64,000 nt of DNA from Enhydrobacter sp. (GTDB taxonomy: Bacteria > Pseudomonadota > Alphaproteobacteria > Reyranellales > Reyranellaceae). The stretch is taken from the NCBI RefSeq assembly GCF_030246845.1, contig NZ_CP126889.1, positions 2,294,001 to 2,358,000 on the forward strand, read 5' to 3'. The notes below the pieces were generated by a model that did no database searches, was not told the origin of the DNA, and saw only the letters and a list, made by a program, of their open reading frames with translations. Shown piece after piece: positions 9,064 to 17,146 of the stretch (positions are counted from its first letter, which is position 1; each line of letters begins with the position of its first letter). The position numbers were made by a program, and so were the translations under genes.

Positions 9064-10137
9064 ATGTCCACGCCCGCCACGCTTTCGATCCGCCGCCCCG
9101 ACGACTGGCACGTCCATCTGCGCGACGGTCCCATGCTCGCCGCCTGCGCGGTCCATACCGCACGGCAATTCGCGCGCGGCATCATCATGCCGAATCTCGT
9201 GCCGCCGGTGACCAGGGTCGACGAGGCGGCCGCTTATCGCGAGCGCATTCGCGAGGCGATACCGGCCGGCCTCGCGTTCGAACCGTTGATGACCTGCTAC
9301 CTGACCGACGACGCCGATCCTGCGGAACTTGTCCGCGGCAAGCGCGAGGGCGTCTGGGTTGCGGCCAAGCTCTATCCTGCGCATGCGACGACGAACTCGG
9401 CGCACGGCGTCACCTCGATGGAAAGAATCTCCCGGGCGCTGGACGGCATGGAGAAGGCGGGCATGCCGCTCCTCGTTCATGGCGAGGTGACGGATCCCGA
9501 CGTGGACATTTTCGACCGCGAGGCGGTGTTTCTCGACAAGGTGCTGGTGCCGCTGCTCGAGCGCCATCAGGGCCTCAAGGTCGTGCTGGAGCACATCACG
9601 ACCCGCGAGAGCGTGCAGTTCGTCGAGGTTCATTCCGGCCGGCTGGGCGGCACCATCACGCCGCATCATCTGAGCTACAACCGCAATGCGATCTTCAAGG
9701 GCGGGATCCGTCCGCACTTCTATTGCCTGCCGATCGCCAAGCGCGAAGAGCATCGTCTCGCTTTGCGGCGCGCCGCCACCTCGGGCCATTCCGCCTTCTT
9801 TCTCGGCACCGATACGGCGCCCCACACGGCCGATACCAAAGAATGCGCCTGCGGCTGCGCCGGCGTGTTCAACGCCCCGGTCGCCATGCAGGTCTATGCC
9901 CAGGTCTTCGCGGAGGAGCGGGCCCTCGACAGGCTCGAGGCCTTCGCCTCCCTGAACGGCCCACGCTTCTACGGCCTGCCGGCCAACGAGGAGCGCATCA
10001 CCTTGCAGGCGCGGCCGCTCGAGGCGCCCGAGCGCGTCGAGGTGCCGGGCAGCAACAAGAGCATCGTCGTGTTCCGGCCCGATACGCCGGTCGGCTGGTC
10101 GTTCCGAGCCAAAGATCCCTCGCTTCGCTCGGGATGA
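9064..10137 (+). CDS. pyrC: Dihydroorotase, class II
   Basis: 357 residues; cytosolic zinc amidohydrolase that cyclises N-carbamoyl-aspartate to dihydroorotate in pyrimidine synthesis. Aligns from residue 9 with the E. coli-type enzyme: R-R-P-D-D-W-H-V-H-L-R-D-G metal His pair, M-P-N-L-x-P-P-V, the metal-bridging Lys in A-A-K-L-Y-P, H-G-E-V-T, L-E-H-I-T-T, and G-T-D-T-A-P-H. Odd: the last seven codons (DPSLRSG and stop) come from a copy of a dispersed palindromic repeat at 10111-10139, so the native C-terminus was replaced or extended by that element. Confidence 0.95.
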   Translation: MSTPATLSIRRPDDWHVHLRDGPMLAACAVHTARQFARGIIMPNLVPPVTRVDEAAAYRERIREAIPAGLAFEPLMTCYLTDDADPAELVRGKREGVWVAAKLYPAHATTNSAHGVTSMERISRALDGMEKAGMPLLVHGEVTDPDVDIFDREAVFLDKVLVPLLERHQGLKVVLEHITTRESVQFVEVHSGRLGGTITPHHLSYNRNAIFKGGIRPHFYCLPIAKREEHRLALRRAATSGHSAFFLGTDTAPHTADTKECACGCAGVFNAPVAMQVYAQVFAEERALDRLEAFASLNGPRFYGLPANEERITLQARPLEAPERVEVPGSNKSIVVFRPDTPVGWSFRAKDPSLRSG

Positions 10138-10139
10138 CA
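10111..10139 (+). repeat. Dispersed palindromic repeat, half copy (copy 1)
   Basis: AAAGATCCCTCGCTTCGCTC followed by GGGATGACA. The same arm is found at 59358-59385 and 60672-60701 with small changes. It provides the last codons and the TGA of pyrC. Confidence 0.85.
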
Positions 10140-10155
10140 AATTATCGTCGCGTCC

Positions 10156-10950
10156 ATGACCAAGAGAGCAGTACCTGCCGGCGCTGTCGTGCGCGGAACG
10201 GACAAAGGATACGACCATGCGGTCCCGACCCCGACACCGGGCAGCGAGCGTCCGGTCGAGAAGATCGACCAGAAGTATCCCTATATGCGGCCGCGCGATG
10301 CGGCGACGCTGATCCTGGTGCGCATGAAAGGCAAGGTGCCCGAGGTGTTGATGGGTTGCCGCGACGCCAGGCATGCCTTCATGCCCAACCGCTACGTGTT
10401 TCCCGGCGGAAGGGTCGATCTCGCCGACGCCCATGTGCCCATTGCGACGCCGCTCGACCGCCATGTCGACGAGCGGCTGCGGAAGGCCGCATCGGCCCGG
10501 CGTGCCCGCGCCCTCGGCGTCGCCGCAGTGCGCGAGACGTTCGAGGAGACCGGCTTGATGCTCGCCAAGCCGCTCGAGGGCGGTGCGCCGAAGAAGGACT
10601 ATGGCGAGCATTGGCGCGGTTTTCTCGACACGGGCATGGCGCCGGCGCTCGACTGCCTCGACCTGATCGCGCGTGCCGTGACGCCGCCCGGCCGGCCGCG
10701 CCGCTTCAATGCGCGTTTCTTCATGGCGCGGGCCGAGGATGCGACCGGCGAGATCCGTCATTCGAGCGAGATGGGCGACATACGCTGGGTGAGGCTCGAC
10801 GAGGCGCGCGAGCTTCCGTTGCCGACCATCACCGGCCTGATCCTGGGCGAGATCGGGCGACTCGTTAAGGAACCGCCCGACCGCAGCAAACAGCGCCGCA
10901 TTCCGCTCTTCATCACCGTGCATCGCAAGCATCTGATGGTCGAGGAGTAG
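10156..10950 (+). CDS. NUDIX hydrolase
   Basis: 264 residues. The NUDIX box is present in the order G-G-R-V-D, then G-V-A-A-V-R-E-T-F-E-E-T-G-L (GX5EX7REUXEEXGU type, residues about 80-130, with an insertion after the first Gly pair as in the NUDT7/NUDT19-like bacterial group). The enzyme cleaves a nucleoside diphosphate linked to another moiety; the substrate is unknown. The start at 10156 lacks a clear ribosome site; an internal ATG at 10285 (MRPRDAA) is a plausible alternative. Only 4 bases separate it from regB. Confidence 0.88.
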   Translation: MTKRAVPAGAVVRGTDKGYDHAVPTPTPGSERPVEKIDQKYPYMRPRDAATLILVRMKGKVPEVLMGCRDARHAFMPNRYVFPGGRVDLADAHVPIATPLDRHVDERLRKAASARRARALGVAAVRETFEETGLMLAKPLEGGAPKKDYGEHWRGFLDTGMAPALDCLDLIARAVTPPGRPRRFNARFFMARAEDATGEIRHSSEMGDIRWVRLDEARELPLPTITGLILGEIGRLVKEPPDRSKQRRIPLFITVHRKHLMVEE

Positions 10951-10954
10951 CGGC

Positions 10955-12295
10955 ATGGCGGCGCCCAACGGCACTTCGTCGTCGCCGGCCGAGAGAGCGC
11001 CGCTCGCCGCCGCCAGCCCGATCCTGCCGCCGCGCGGCGGCGTACGGCTGCGCGCTTTGGTGCTGATCCGCTGGGGAGCGGTTGCCGGGCAGCTCTTCAC
11101 CGCCGCCGTCGTCCATTGGGGTCTGGGTTTCAGCCTGCCGCTCTTGCCGGTCGGCGGCGCGATCGCGCTCTCGGCCCTGCTCAATCTCGCGGTCAGCCTC
11201 GGGCGGCCGGCCTCGGTCCGCATCGACGATCGCGAGGCCACGATCTTCCTCGCGTTCGACATCGTGCAGCTTGCGGTCCTGCTCTATCTCACCGGCGGCC
11301 TCACCAATCCCTTCGCGCTTCTGTTGCTCGCGCCGGTGGCGATCGGCGCCACCATCCTGTCGCTCGCCAGCAACATCGCGCTCTCGCTGCTCACGATCGC
11401 CAGCATCGGCGTGCTCGCGCTCGTCCACCAGCCGCTGCCGTGGCTCGGCATCGCGCCCGAGCTGCCGGAGATCTACCAGGCCGGATTCTGGGCGGGCCTC
11501 AGCCTCACCACGCTCCTGATCACGCTTTACGGCTGGCGGCTCGCCGAGGAGGCCCGCCAGATGAGCGATGCCCTGGCGGCAGCCCAGGCGGCGCTGGCAC
11601 AGGAGCAGCGTTTGTCCGCACTGGGCGCGCTTGCCGCCGCCGCCGCGCACGAGCTCGGCACGCCGCTCTCGACCATCACCGTGGCCGCCAAGGAGATGCT
11701 GCGCGAGGTCGAGCCCGACGATCCGCTGCGCGAGGACGTGGAGCTGCTGGCGGCCGAGTCCGACCGCTGCCGGTCGATCCTCGCCCGGCTGTCCGTCGAT
11801 CCGGCCGGAGATGTCTCCGAAGCCTATACCGTGGTGCCGCTGCCGGCGCTGATCGAGGCGGCGGCGCAGCACTGTCGGCGCGAGGGCATCACCATTTCCT
11901 TCGAAGCGGGGCCGATCGGCGAGGGCACGCCCAGGACCGCGCCTATCCAGGTGCGCAGTCCGGAAATCATGCAGGGCGTCGGCAATATTGTGCACAACGC
12001 GGTGTCCTTCGCGCGGCGCGAGGTGCAGATTTCCACACGCTGGACGGCCGAATGGTCGGAAGTGGAAGTATCGGACGACGGCCCGGGTTTCTCGGAAGCA
12101 CTGCTCGATGAGCTGGGCACGCCCTTCATCTCGACTCGCCAGGGCGTGGAAGGCCACATGGGTCTAGGGGTCTTCATTGCGAAAACCTTGCTGGAACGCA
12201 CCGGCGCTTCGGTCAGCTTCGGCAATCGCGGCGGTGGTCAGGATGGGGCCGCCGTCGTCGTGCGCTGGCCAAATCCGGTCTTCAAGGCTACATAG
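10955..12295 (+). CDS. regB: RegB/PrrB/ActS-type redox sensor histidine kinase
   Basis: 446 residues, inner membrane. About six transmembrane helices occupy residues 30-200; the conserved G-G-L-T-N-P-F quinone-site loop lies near residue 115. Then a coiled segment, the H-box A-A-A-A-H-E-L-G-T-P-L near residue 230, a Cys in S-D-R-C-R-S-I-L matching the redox-box region of RegB, and the ATPase motifs N (H-N-A-V), G1 (D-D-G-P-G-F) and G2 (G-L-G-V-F). RegB senses the quinone/redox state and controls RegA. It sits in tandem with regA (20 bases). No senC is adjacent. Confidence 0.93.
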   Translation: MAAPNGTSSSPAERAPLAAASPILPPRGGVRLRALVLIRWGAVAGQLFTAAVVHWGLGFSLPLLPVGGAIALSALLNLAVSLGRPASVRIDDREATIFLAFDIVQLAVLLYLTGGLTNPFALLLLAPVAIGATILSLASNIALSLLTIASIGVLALVHQPLPWLGIAPELPEIYQAGFWAGLSLTTLLITLYGWRLAEEARQMSDALAAAQAALAQEQRLSALGALAAAAAHELGTPLSTITVAAKEMLREVEPDDPLREDVELLAAESDRCRSILARLSVDPAGDVSEAYTVVPLPALIEAAAQHCRREGITISFEAGPIGEGTPRTAPIQVRSPEIMQGVGNIVHNAVSFARREVQISTRWTAEWSEVEVSDDGPGFSEALLDELGTPFISTRQGVEGHMGLGVFIAKTLLERTGASVSFGNRGGGQDGAAVVVRWPNPVFKAT

Positions 12296-12315
12296 CCGCC
12301 AGATCGGAGGACCAG

Positions 12316-12906
12316 ATGAGCCAGGACACAGGCGCCAATCGCTCCGTCTCGCCCGTTGCTGCTGGCGCGACGAACAGCAAGGACCGCACGCTGCTGATCG
12401 CCGATGACGATGCGGCTTTCCGCAATCGCATCGCGCGCGCGCTCGAACAGCGCGGCTTCGTGGTGACGGCGGTCGGCTCGGTGGCGGAGGCGCTGGCGCA
12501 GACCGCGCGGCCTCCGGCCTTCGCCGTGCTCGATCTGAGGCTGGGCGATGGCAATGGGCTGGAGCTGGTCGGACCCCTGCGTCAGGCGCGTCCCGACATC
12601 CGTATCGTCGTGCTGACCGGATACGGCAATATCGCGACCGCGGTCGCGGCGGTGAAGGAGGGAGCGGTCGACTATCTCGCCAAACCCGCCGACGCCGATG
12701 CGATCGAGCAGGCGCTCACCACGCACGGCCGCAAGCTGCCGCCGCCGCCCAGCAACCCGATGTCGGCGGACCGCGTGCGCTGGGAGCATATCCAGCGCGT
12801 GTTCGAGCAATGCGACCGCAATGTCTCCGAGACGGCGCGCCGGCTCAACATGCATCGCCGCACGCTGCAGCGCATTCTCGGCAAGCACGCGCCAAGGGAG
12901 CACTGA
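12316..12906 (+). CDS. regA: RegA/PrrA/ActR-type response regulator
   Basis: 196 residues. Receiver domain at about 23-140: acidic D-D-D, phospho-acceptor Asp in V-L-D-L-R-L, T-G-Y and K-P-A. A proline hinge (P-P-P-P) leads to a Fis-type helix-turn-helix (V-S-E-T-A-R-R-L-N-M-H-R-R-T-L-Q-R-I-L) at the C-terminus, nearly invariant across RegA proteins. It is the partner of RegB, regulating energy and redox genes under low oxygen. An SD-like GGAGG lies 7 bases before the ATG. Confidence 0.95.
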   Translation: MSQDTGANRSVSPVAAGATNSKDRTLLIADDDAAFRNRIARALEQRGFVVTAVGSVAEALAQTARPPAFAVLDLRLGDGNGLELVGPLRQARPDIRIVVLTGYGNIATAVAAVKEGAVDYLAKPADADAIEQALTTHGRKLPPPPSNPMSADRVRWEHIQRVFEQCDRNVSETARRLNMHRRTLQRILGKHAPREH

Positions 12907-12917
12907 TCTTCGGGGCC

Positions 12918-12957
12918 GCGCGCATCTTGCGCGCTCATGAGCGGGCCGGAGGCCCGC
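12918..12957. terminator. Two adjacent GC-rich hairpins in a convergent junction
   Basis: GCGCGC-atctt-GCGCGC at 12918-12934, then GCGGGCC-GGA-GGCCCGC at 12941-12957. They sit between the convergent regA and DpgC-like genes with no U-tract, so this may be a bidirectional transcription barrier or REP-type repeat rather than a classical terminator. Confidence 0.5.
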
Positions 12958-12969
12958 GGTCCCATTCTG

Positions 12970-14307
12970 TCAGGCCTTCCGGCTCTGGGCGTTCCAGAAC
13001 TGCTCGAGGTTGGCGATCAGCGCCGGGCTGAAGTGGCACCAGGCCTGCTCGCGGGCATAGATCGCGGCATATTGCCGGAAGAGATCGAACGGCTCGGCCG
13101 CGAGCCGCATGGCGCGGCGGTTGCCGATCGCGCCCACGGTACCCGATGTTGCAAGCCGGTCGATCACGCGCACGATGGTGGCATCCACCATGTCCGGCGG
13201 CACGACCTCGTCGCAGATCAGGCGGCCGACATCGGAATCGCATTCGATGCGGCGCTCGTACATGATCGCCTGCCGTGTGACCCGGTCGCCCACGAAACGT
13301 GACATGCGCAGGTTGGCCATCGCCGGGATGATGCCTTCCTTGCGCGCCGGCAAGGTCATGTAGGCGTCGTTGGCGGCGATGTTGAAATCGGTGGCGAGCA
13401 GGATCTGGCAGCCGCCGCCGATGGCGAAGGTGTCGACGGCCGCGATCCAGAGCTTCTCGATCGAATCGCCCGACACTTCGTCGGGCGTCACCTCCGGCCG
13501 GGCGAGGCCGCGGAACATCTTGTTCACGAAGCCCATGTCGCGGATCAGGAACCACAGGAACGGGATCTTGCCGTAGTAAATGTGCGTGAGGTTGATGCCG
13601 GCGTTGAACACGCGTCTTCCGGCATATTTGCCTTCGGTCACCACATCGCCGCGCAGCACCGCCATCTGGCTTCGCGGGTCGAGGGTGCAGACGTCGACGC
13701 CGATCTCGGTCGCGATCTGGGTGGCGTTGTCCTCGGCATTGAGGAACCGCTTGTTGGCGAACAGGAGCACCGCCGCCTTGCCCTGGCGCTCGACCTTTGC
13801 CGTGCCGAGATCGAGCCGGCCGTCGCGCTGGAACTTCGCCAGCGCCTCGGCCGACTCGGGGCGCGGCAGCAGCATCGCATGGCAGAGGTGGCGGCCGCCC
13901 TCGGGATCGGCCAGGAACTGGTTGCAAAGAATGCCCTGGTCGATCTCGCAGCCGTCCTTCTCGCTTTGCCGCAGCTCGGCTTCGGCCGCCACCTCGGCGC
14001 GGGTCGGCGCCAGGCCCGGCACGAGATCGGCCGCATCGTAGACGAGCTCCTCCAGCCGCACGAACTTGCGCCGGCTGTCGGTCAGCTTGTCATAGAGCGT
14101 GCGGGCATGGGCGCGCAGGAAGACAAACCGCGCCTCGCGCGCCGCCTGCTTGATCGCTTCGGCCGTATCGAATTCGGCCGTGCTGCGCTTCGGCTTGGCC
14201 GGCAGGCGCGCGAGAAGGGAGGCCTGTTCGTGCCAGTATCGGGAAAAGGCGGCAACGTCGGCCGCGAGATCGCCGGTCGCCGCCGGCTTCGAAACGACCG
14301 AGTCCAT
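12970..14307 (-). CDS. DpgC-like (3,5-dihydroxyphenyl)acetyl-CoA 1,2-dioxygenase homologue
   Basis: 445 residues, the length of DpgC (about 440) and much longer than ordinary enoyl-CoA hydratases (about 260). An N-terminal helical half (L-P-A-K-P-K-R-S, F-L-R-A-H-A, L-V-P-G-L-A-P-T) precedes a crotonase domain with L-N-A-E-D-N, A-G-I-N-L-T-H, oxyanion-loop G-G-G-C-Q-I-L-L-A-T-D and P-A-R-K-E-G-I-I-P. DpgC is a cofactor-free oxygenase that makes 3,5-dihydroxyphenylglyoxylate in vancomycin-type antibiotic synthesis. No dpgA, dpgB or dpgD is adjacent, so the substrate here is unknown. Recognition is from memory of the family. Confidence 0.75.
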   Translation of the reverse strand: MDSVVSKPAATGDLAADVAAFSRYWHEQASLLARLPAKPKRSTAEFDTAEAIKQAAREARFVFLRAHARTLYDKLTDSRRKFVRLEELVYDAADLVPGLAPTRAEVAAEAELRQSEKDGCEIDQGILCNQFLADPEGGRHLCHAMLLPRPESAEALAKFQRDGRLDLGTAKVERQGKAAVLLFANKRFLNAEDNATQIATEIGVDVCTLDPRSQMAVLRGDVVTEGKYAGRRVFNAGINLTHIYYGKIPFLWFLIRDMGFVNKMFRGLARPEVTPDEVSGDSIEKLWIAAVDTFAIGGGCQILLATDFNIAANDAYMTLPARKEGIIPAMANLRMSRFVGDRVTRQAIMYERRIECDSDVGRLICDEVVPPDMVDATIVRVIDRLATSGTVGAIGNRRAMRLAAEPFDLFRQYAAIYAREQAWCHFSPALIANLEQFWNAQSRKA

Positions 14308-14333
14308 GCGACGTGTCCTGCCCGGCGAAGATC

Positions 14334-14408
<75 letters not shown>

Positions 14409-14465
14409 GTTGACGATATTCTAGCCCGCGGTTGCGCCCGAGGTCCATTCGTGTATCTCACCGTC

Positions 14466-15623
14466 ATGCTGGACGAAATTCTGACTGCGGAGGAGCGCGC
14501 GGTCGTGGCCCGGGCCCGGGTCTTCGCCGAGGAGCACGTCGCGCCCCAGGCCGCGCAGTGGGAGTGGGACCGGCGCTATCCCCTGGAGACAATCAAGGCC
14601 GCCTGCGCGACCGGCCTCAACACCATCGAGCTCGGCAGGGCGCTTGGCGGCCAAGGGCTTTCCTTCTCCTGCAAGCTGCGCGCCTACGAGGAGATCGCCA
14701 AGGCCGACTTCGCCTTCGCCTTCGCGCTGATCAATCACCACAATGCCTGCGCGCGGTTCGCGCGCGACGGCCAGCCCGGGCAGGTCGAGCGGCTCCTGCC
14801 GCGCATGATCGCGGGTGATCTGATCGGCTGTGCGGGTTTGAGCGAACCTGGCGTGGGCAGCGATTTCGCGGCGCTGGAAACCAAAGCCGAGCGTGTCGAA
14901 GGCGGCTGGAAACTGAACGGCGCCAAGGCCTGGATCACCAATGCCGCCGTCGCCGGCCTCTCGGTCGTCTATGCCCAGACCGACAAGGCGCAGGGCTGGC
15001 GCGGCATTGCCTGCTTCGCGGTCGAGGCCGAGCGGCCGGGCTTCCATCGCGAGCCGCCGTTCGCCCTGCATGGCGGTCACGCCATCGGTGTCGGCGGCTT
15101 TCGCTTGGTCGACTACGTCGCGCCGGACGAGGCGGTGCTGCAGCCGCCGGGACAGGCCTTCAAGTCGGCGTTGGCCGGCATCAACGGCGCCCGTGCCTAT
15201 GTGGCCGCGATGTGCTGCGGCATGCTGCAGGCGAGCCTCGAGACGGCGGTGCGCTACACGCAGCAACGCCGGACCTTCGGTCAGCCGGTGCTGGCGCATC
15301 AGGGCGTGCGCTGGAAGCTGGTCGATGCAGCGGCCGACCTCGAGGCCGCGAGACTGCTCGCCTATCGCGCGGCGCGCCTGATCGACGAGGGCGGCGACGC
15401 GGTTCTGCCGGCGGCCTACGCCAAGAAGTTCGCGACCGAGAGGACGCTCGCCCGCATCGCCGACTGTATCCAGGCGATGGGCGCCAACGGCCTGCGCGCC
15501 GACCATCCCCTGGCACGCCATCTCGCCTGCGCCAAGATCGCGGCCTACACCGACGGTTCGATCGAGATGATGAACGAGCGGATCGGCGTCGCCCTGCCGC
15601 AGGTCTTCGGAACAGCCAAGTGA
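14466..15623 (+). CDS. Acyl-CoA dehydrogenase
   Basis: 385 residues from the ATG at 14466; any longer reading crosses the tRNA antisense and is rejected. FAD-dependent alpha,beta-dehydrogenation of an acyl-CoA, passing electrons to ETF. Seen: the C-A-G-L-S-E-P-G-V-G-S-D signature near residue 120, K-A-W-I-T-N-A, Q-R-R-T-F-G-Q near residue 265, and the C-terminal Y-T-D-G-S-I-E-M FAD region. It overlaps the next gene by GTGA, suggesting translational coupling with the hydroxyproline dehydratase-like gene. Confidence 0.92.
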   Translation: MLDEILTAEERAVVARARVFAEEHVAPQAAQWEWDRRYPLETIKAACATGLNTIELGRALGGQGLSFSCKLRAYEEIAKADFAFAFALINHHNACARFARDGQPGQVERLLPRMIAGDLIGCAGLSEPGVGSDFAALETKAERVEGGWKLNGAKAWITNAAVAGLSVVYAQTDKAQGWRGIACFAVEAERPGFHREPPFALHGGHAIGVGGFRLVDYVAPDEAVLQPPGQAFKSALAGINGARAYVAAMCCGMLQASLETAVRYTQQRRTFGQPVLAHQGVRWKLVDAAADLEAARLLAYRAARLIDEGGDAVLPAAYAKKFATERTLARIADCIQAMGANGLRADHPLARHLACAKIAAYTDGSIEMMNERIGVALPQVFGTAK

Positions 15624-16621
15624 TCGTCGGCACCGTCGAGATGCATACCGGCGGCGAGCCGACCCGCATCGTCGTCGAGGGCTGGCCGCCCTTCGAAGCC
15701 CGCACACTGCTCGGCAAGAGGCGGGAGGCGAAGGAGAGGTTCGACCATCTGCGGCGCGGCCTGATGCTCGAGCCGCGCGGCCATGACGGCATGTACGGCG
15801 CGCTCCTGGTCGAGCCCGATCATCCGGAGGCCGACCTCGCGGTGCTGTTCATGCACAACGAGGGCTACAGCACCATGTGTGGCCACGCGACGATCGCGCT
15901 CGCGCGCTGGGCGGTCGAGAGCGGTCGCGTGAAGCGGCAGGCGGGCGAGACGGTCGTGCGCCTGCAATGCCCCTGCGGCCTCGTGGTCGCGCATGTGGCG
16001 GACGATGGCTTTGTGCGCTTCGAGAGCGTGCCGTCCTTCGTCCATGCCCTCGACCGAACGGTGCCCACCAGGACCTGGGGGCCGCTCGCGGTCGATATCG
16101 CCTACGGGGGCGCGTTCTATGTGTTCCTGGCCGCCGATTCGATCGGTCTCGATTTGCACCATTCGCCGATGCAGGCGATCGCCGACGCCGGCGAGGAGAT
16201 CACGCGTGCGGCTGCCAAGGCGATACCGATCGACCATCCCGAAGCGCCCGATCTCGCCTTTCTCTACGGCACCATCCTGACCGACGGCCGAGACGGTGCG
16301 AACGACGTGCCCAGTCGCAATGTCTGCGTCTTCGCCGGCCGGCAGGTCGATCGCAGTCCCACCGGCAGCGGCGTGAGCGCGCGGATGGCGCTGCAGATGG
16401 CACGACGCCAGGCACAGCCAGGAGAGCGACGGCTGTTCGAAAGCTGCACCGGTGCTGTCTTCAGCGGTTGCGCGTTGCGTTCAGCGCCTCCAATAGGCCT
16501 GCGCAGGGCCGTGGTGGTCGAAGTGGGTGGGCGCGGCCATTTCACCGGCGAAAGCCGCTTCCGCTTCGATGCCGACGATCCGCTGCGCGAGGGATTTTCC
16601 CTGACGCAGATTCCGCCATGA
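15620..16621 (+). CDS. Proline racemase family protein, probable trans-3-hydroxy-L-proline dehydratase
   Basis: 333 residues from a GTG at 15620 that overlaps the previous TGA. The family start (V-G-T-V-E-M-H-T-G-G-E-P-T-R-I) and E-P-R-G-H-D-G-M-Y-G are clear. Of the two catalytic positions, the first Cys is kept (T-M-C-G-H-A-T) while the second is Thr (D-R-S-P-T-G-S-G), the pattern known for trans-3-hydroxyproline dehydratases rather than proline or 4-hydroxyproline epimerases (Cys/Cys). Likely a catabolic cytosolic enzyme. Its stop overlaps the ATG of the LRR gene (ATGA). Confidence 0.85.
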   Translation: MIVGTVEMHTGGEPTRIVVEGWPPFEARTLLGKRREAKERFDHLRRGLMLEPRGHDGMYGALLVEPDHPEADLAVLFMHNEGYSTMCGHATIALARWAVESGRVKRQAGETVVRLQCPCGLVVAHVADDGFVRFESVPSFVHALDRTVPTRTWGPLAVDIAYGGAFYVFLAADSIGLDLHHSPMQAIADAGEEITRAAAKAIPIDHPEAPDLAFLYGTILTDGRDGANDVPSRNVCVFAGRQVDRSPTGSGVSARMALQMARRQAQPGERRLFESCTGAVFSGCALRSAPPIGLRRAVVVEVGGRGHFTGESRFRFDADDPLREGFSLTQIPP

Positions 16622-17146
16622 CCAGTTTCTCCGGACTCCATCTTTCGCTGTGGAAGCAGAGACTGGGCGTGGTTCCCGATCAGGTGTGGCAGCAAACCGA
16701 CCTACGGACGCGACTTCCTGTACTTGCACGACAACGAGCTCGCGGTGCTGCCGCCGTCGTTCAAGGCCCTCACGCGCCTGCGTTATCTCAACATCAGCGA
16801 GAACGAGTTCGATGTTCTGCCCGATCCGGTAACAGCGATGGTCGGCCTGATCGAGCTGAGGATCACCGACAACCGCCTGACCGAGCTGCCGGCGTCCATC
16901 TCGCGCCTGGTCCGGCTGCGCGAGCTACATCTGCGCAACAACCGACTCACCACCTTGCCGGACGCCGTCGTTGCCTTACGTGAATTGCGCCAGATCGATC
17001 TCAGGGGAAATCCTGTCAGGCGCCTCCCTGAAGGGCTCGTTACCCTGCCGCGGCTCGAAAAGCTCGACCTTCGCTGGGTCACGACCCTGGAGCCGCCGGA
17101 ATGGTTCGCCGAACTCGAAGCCCGGGGTTGCGCAATCTACCTCTAA
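16618..17146 (+). pseudogene. Leucine-rich repeat protein, frameshifted
   Basis: The frame from the ATG at 16618 gives a typical LRR N-terminus (L-W-K-Q-R-L-G-V-V-P-D-Q-V-W-Q-Q-T-D-L-R-T), then runs out of phase at 16711. A second frame from 16718 continues the same protein (L-Y-L-H-D-N-E-L-A-V-L-P-P-S-F) through about five more 23-residue LxxLxLxxNxL repeats to the TAA at 17144. Removing the 7 bases CGACTTC (16711-16717) would restore a 173-residue protein. Either a recent inactivating insertion or an assembly error. A TTG at 16724 could still start the C-terminal part. ATGA-coupled to the previous gene; an IS begins immediately after its stop. Confidence 0.8.
17144..17146. repeat. Target-site duplication TAA, left copy
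   Basis: TAA directly before the IS end; it is also the stop codon of the LRR gene. Confidence 0.8.
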
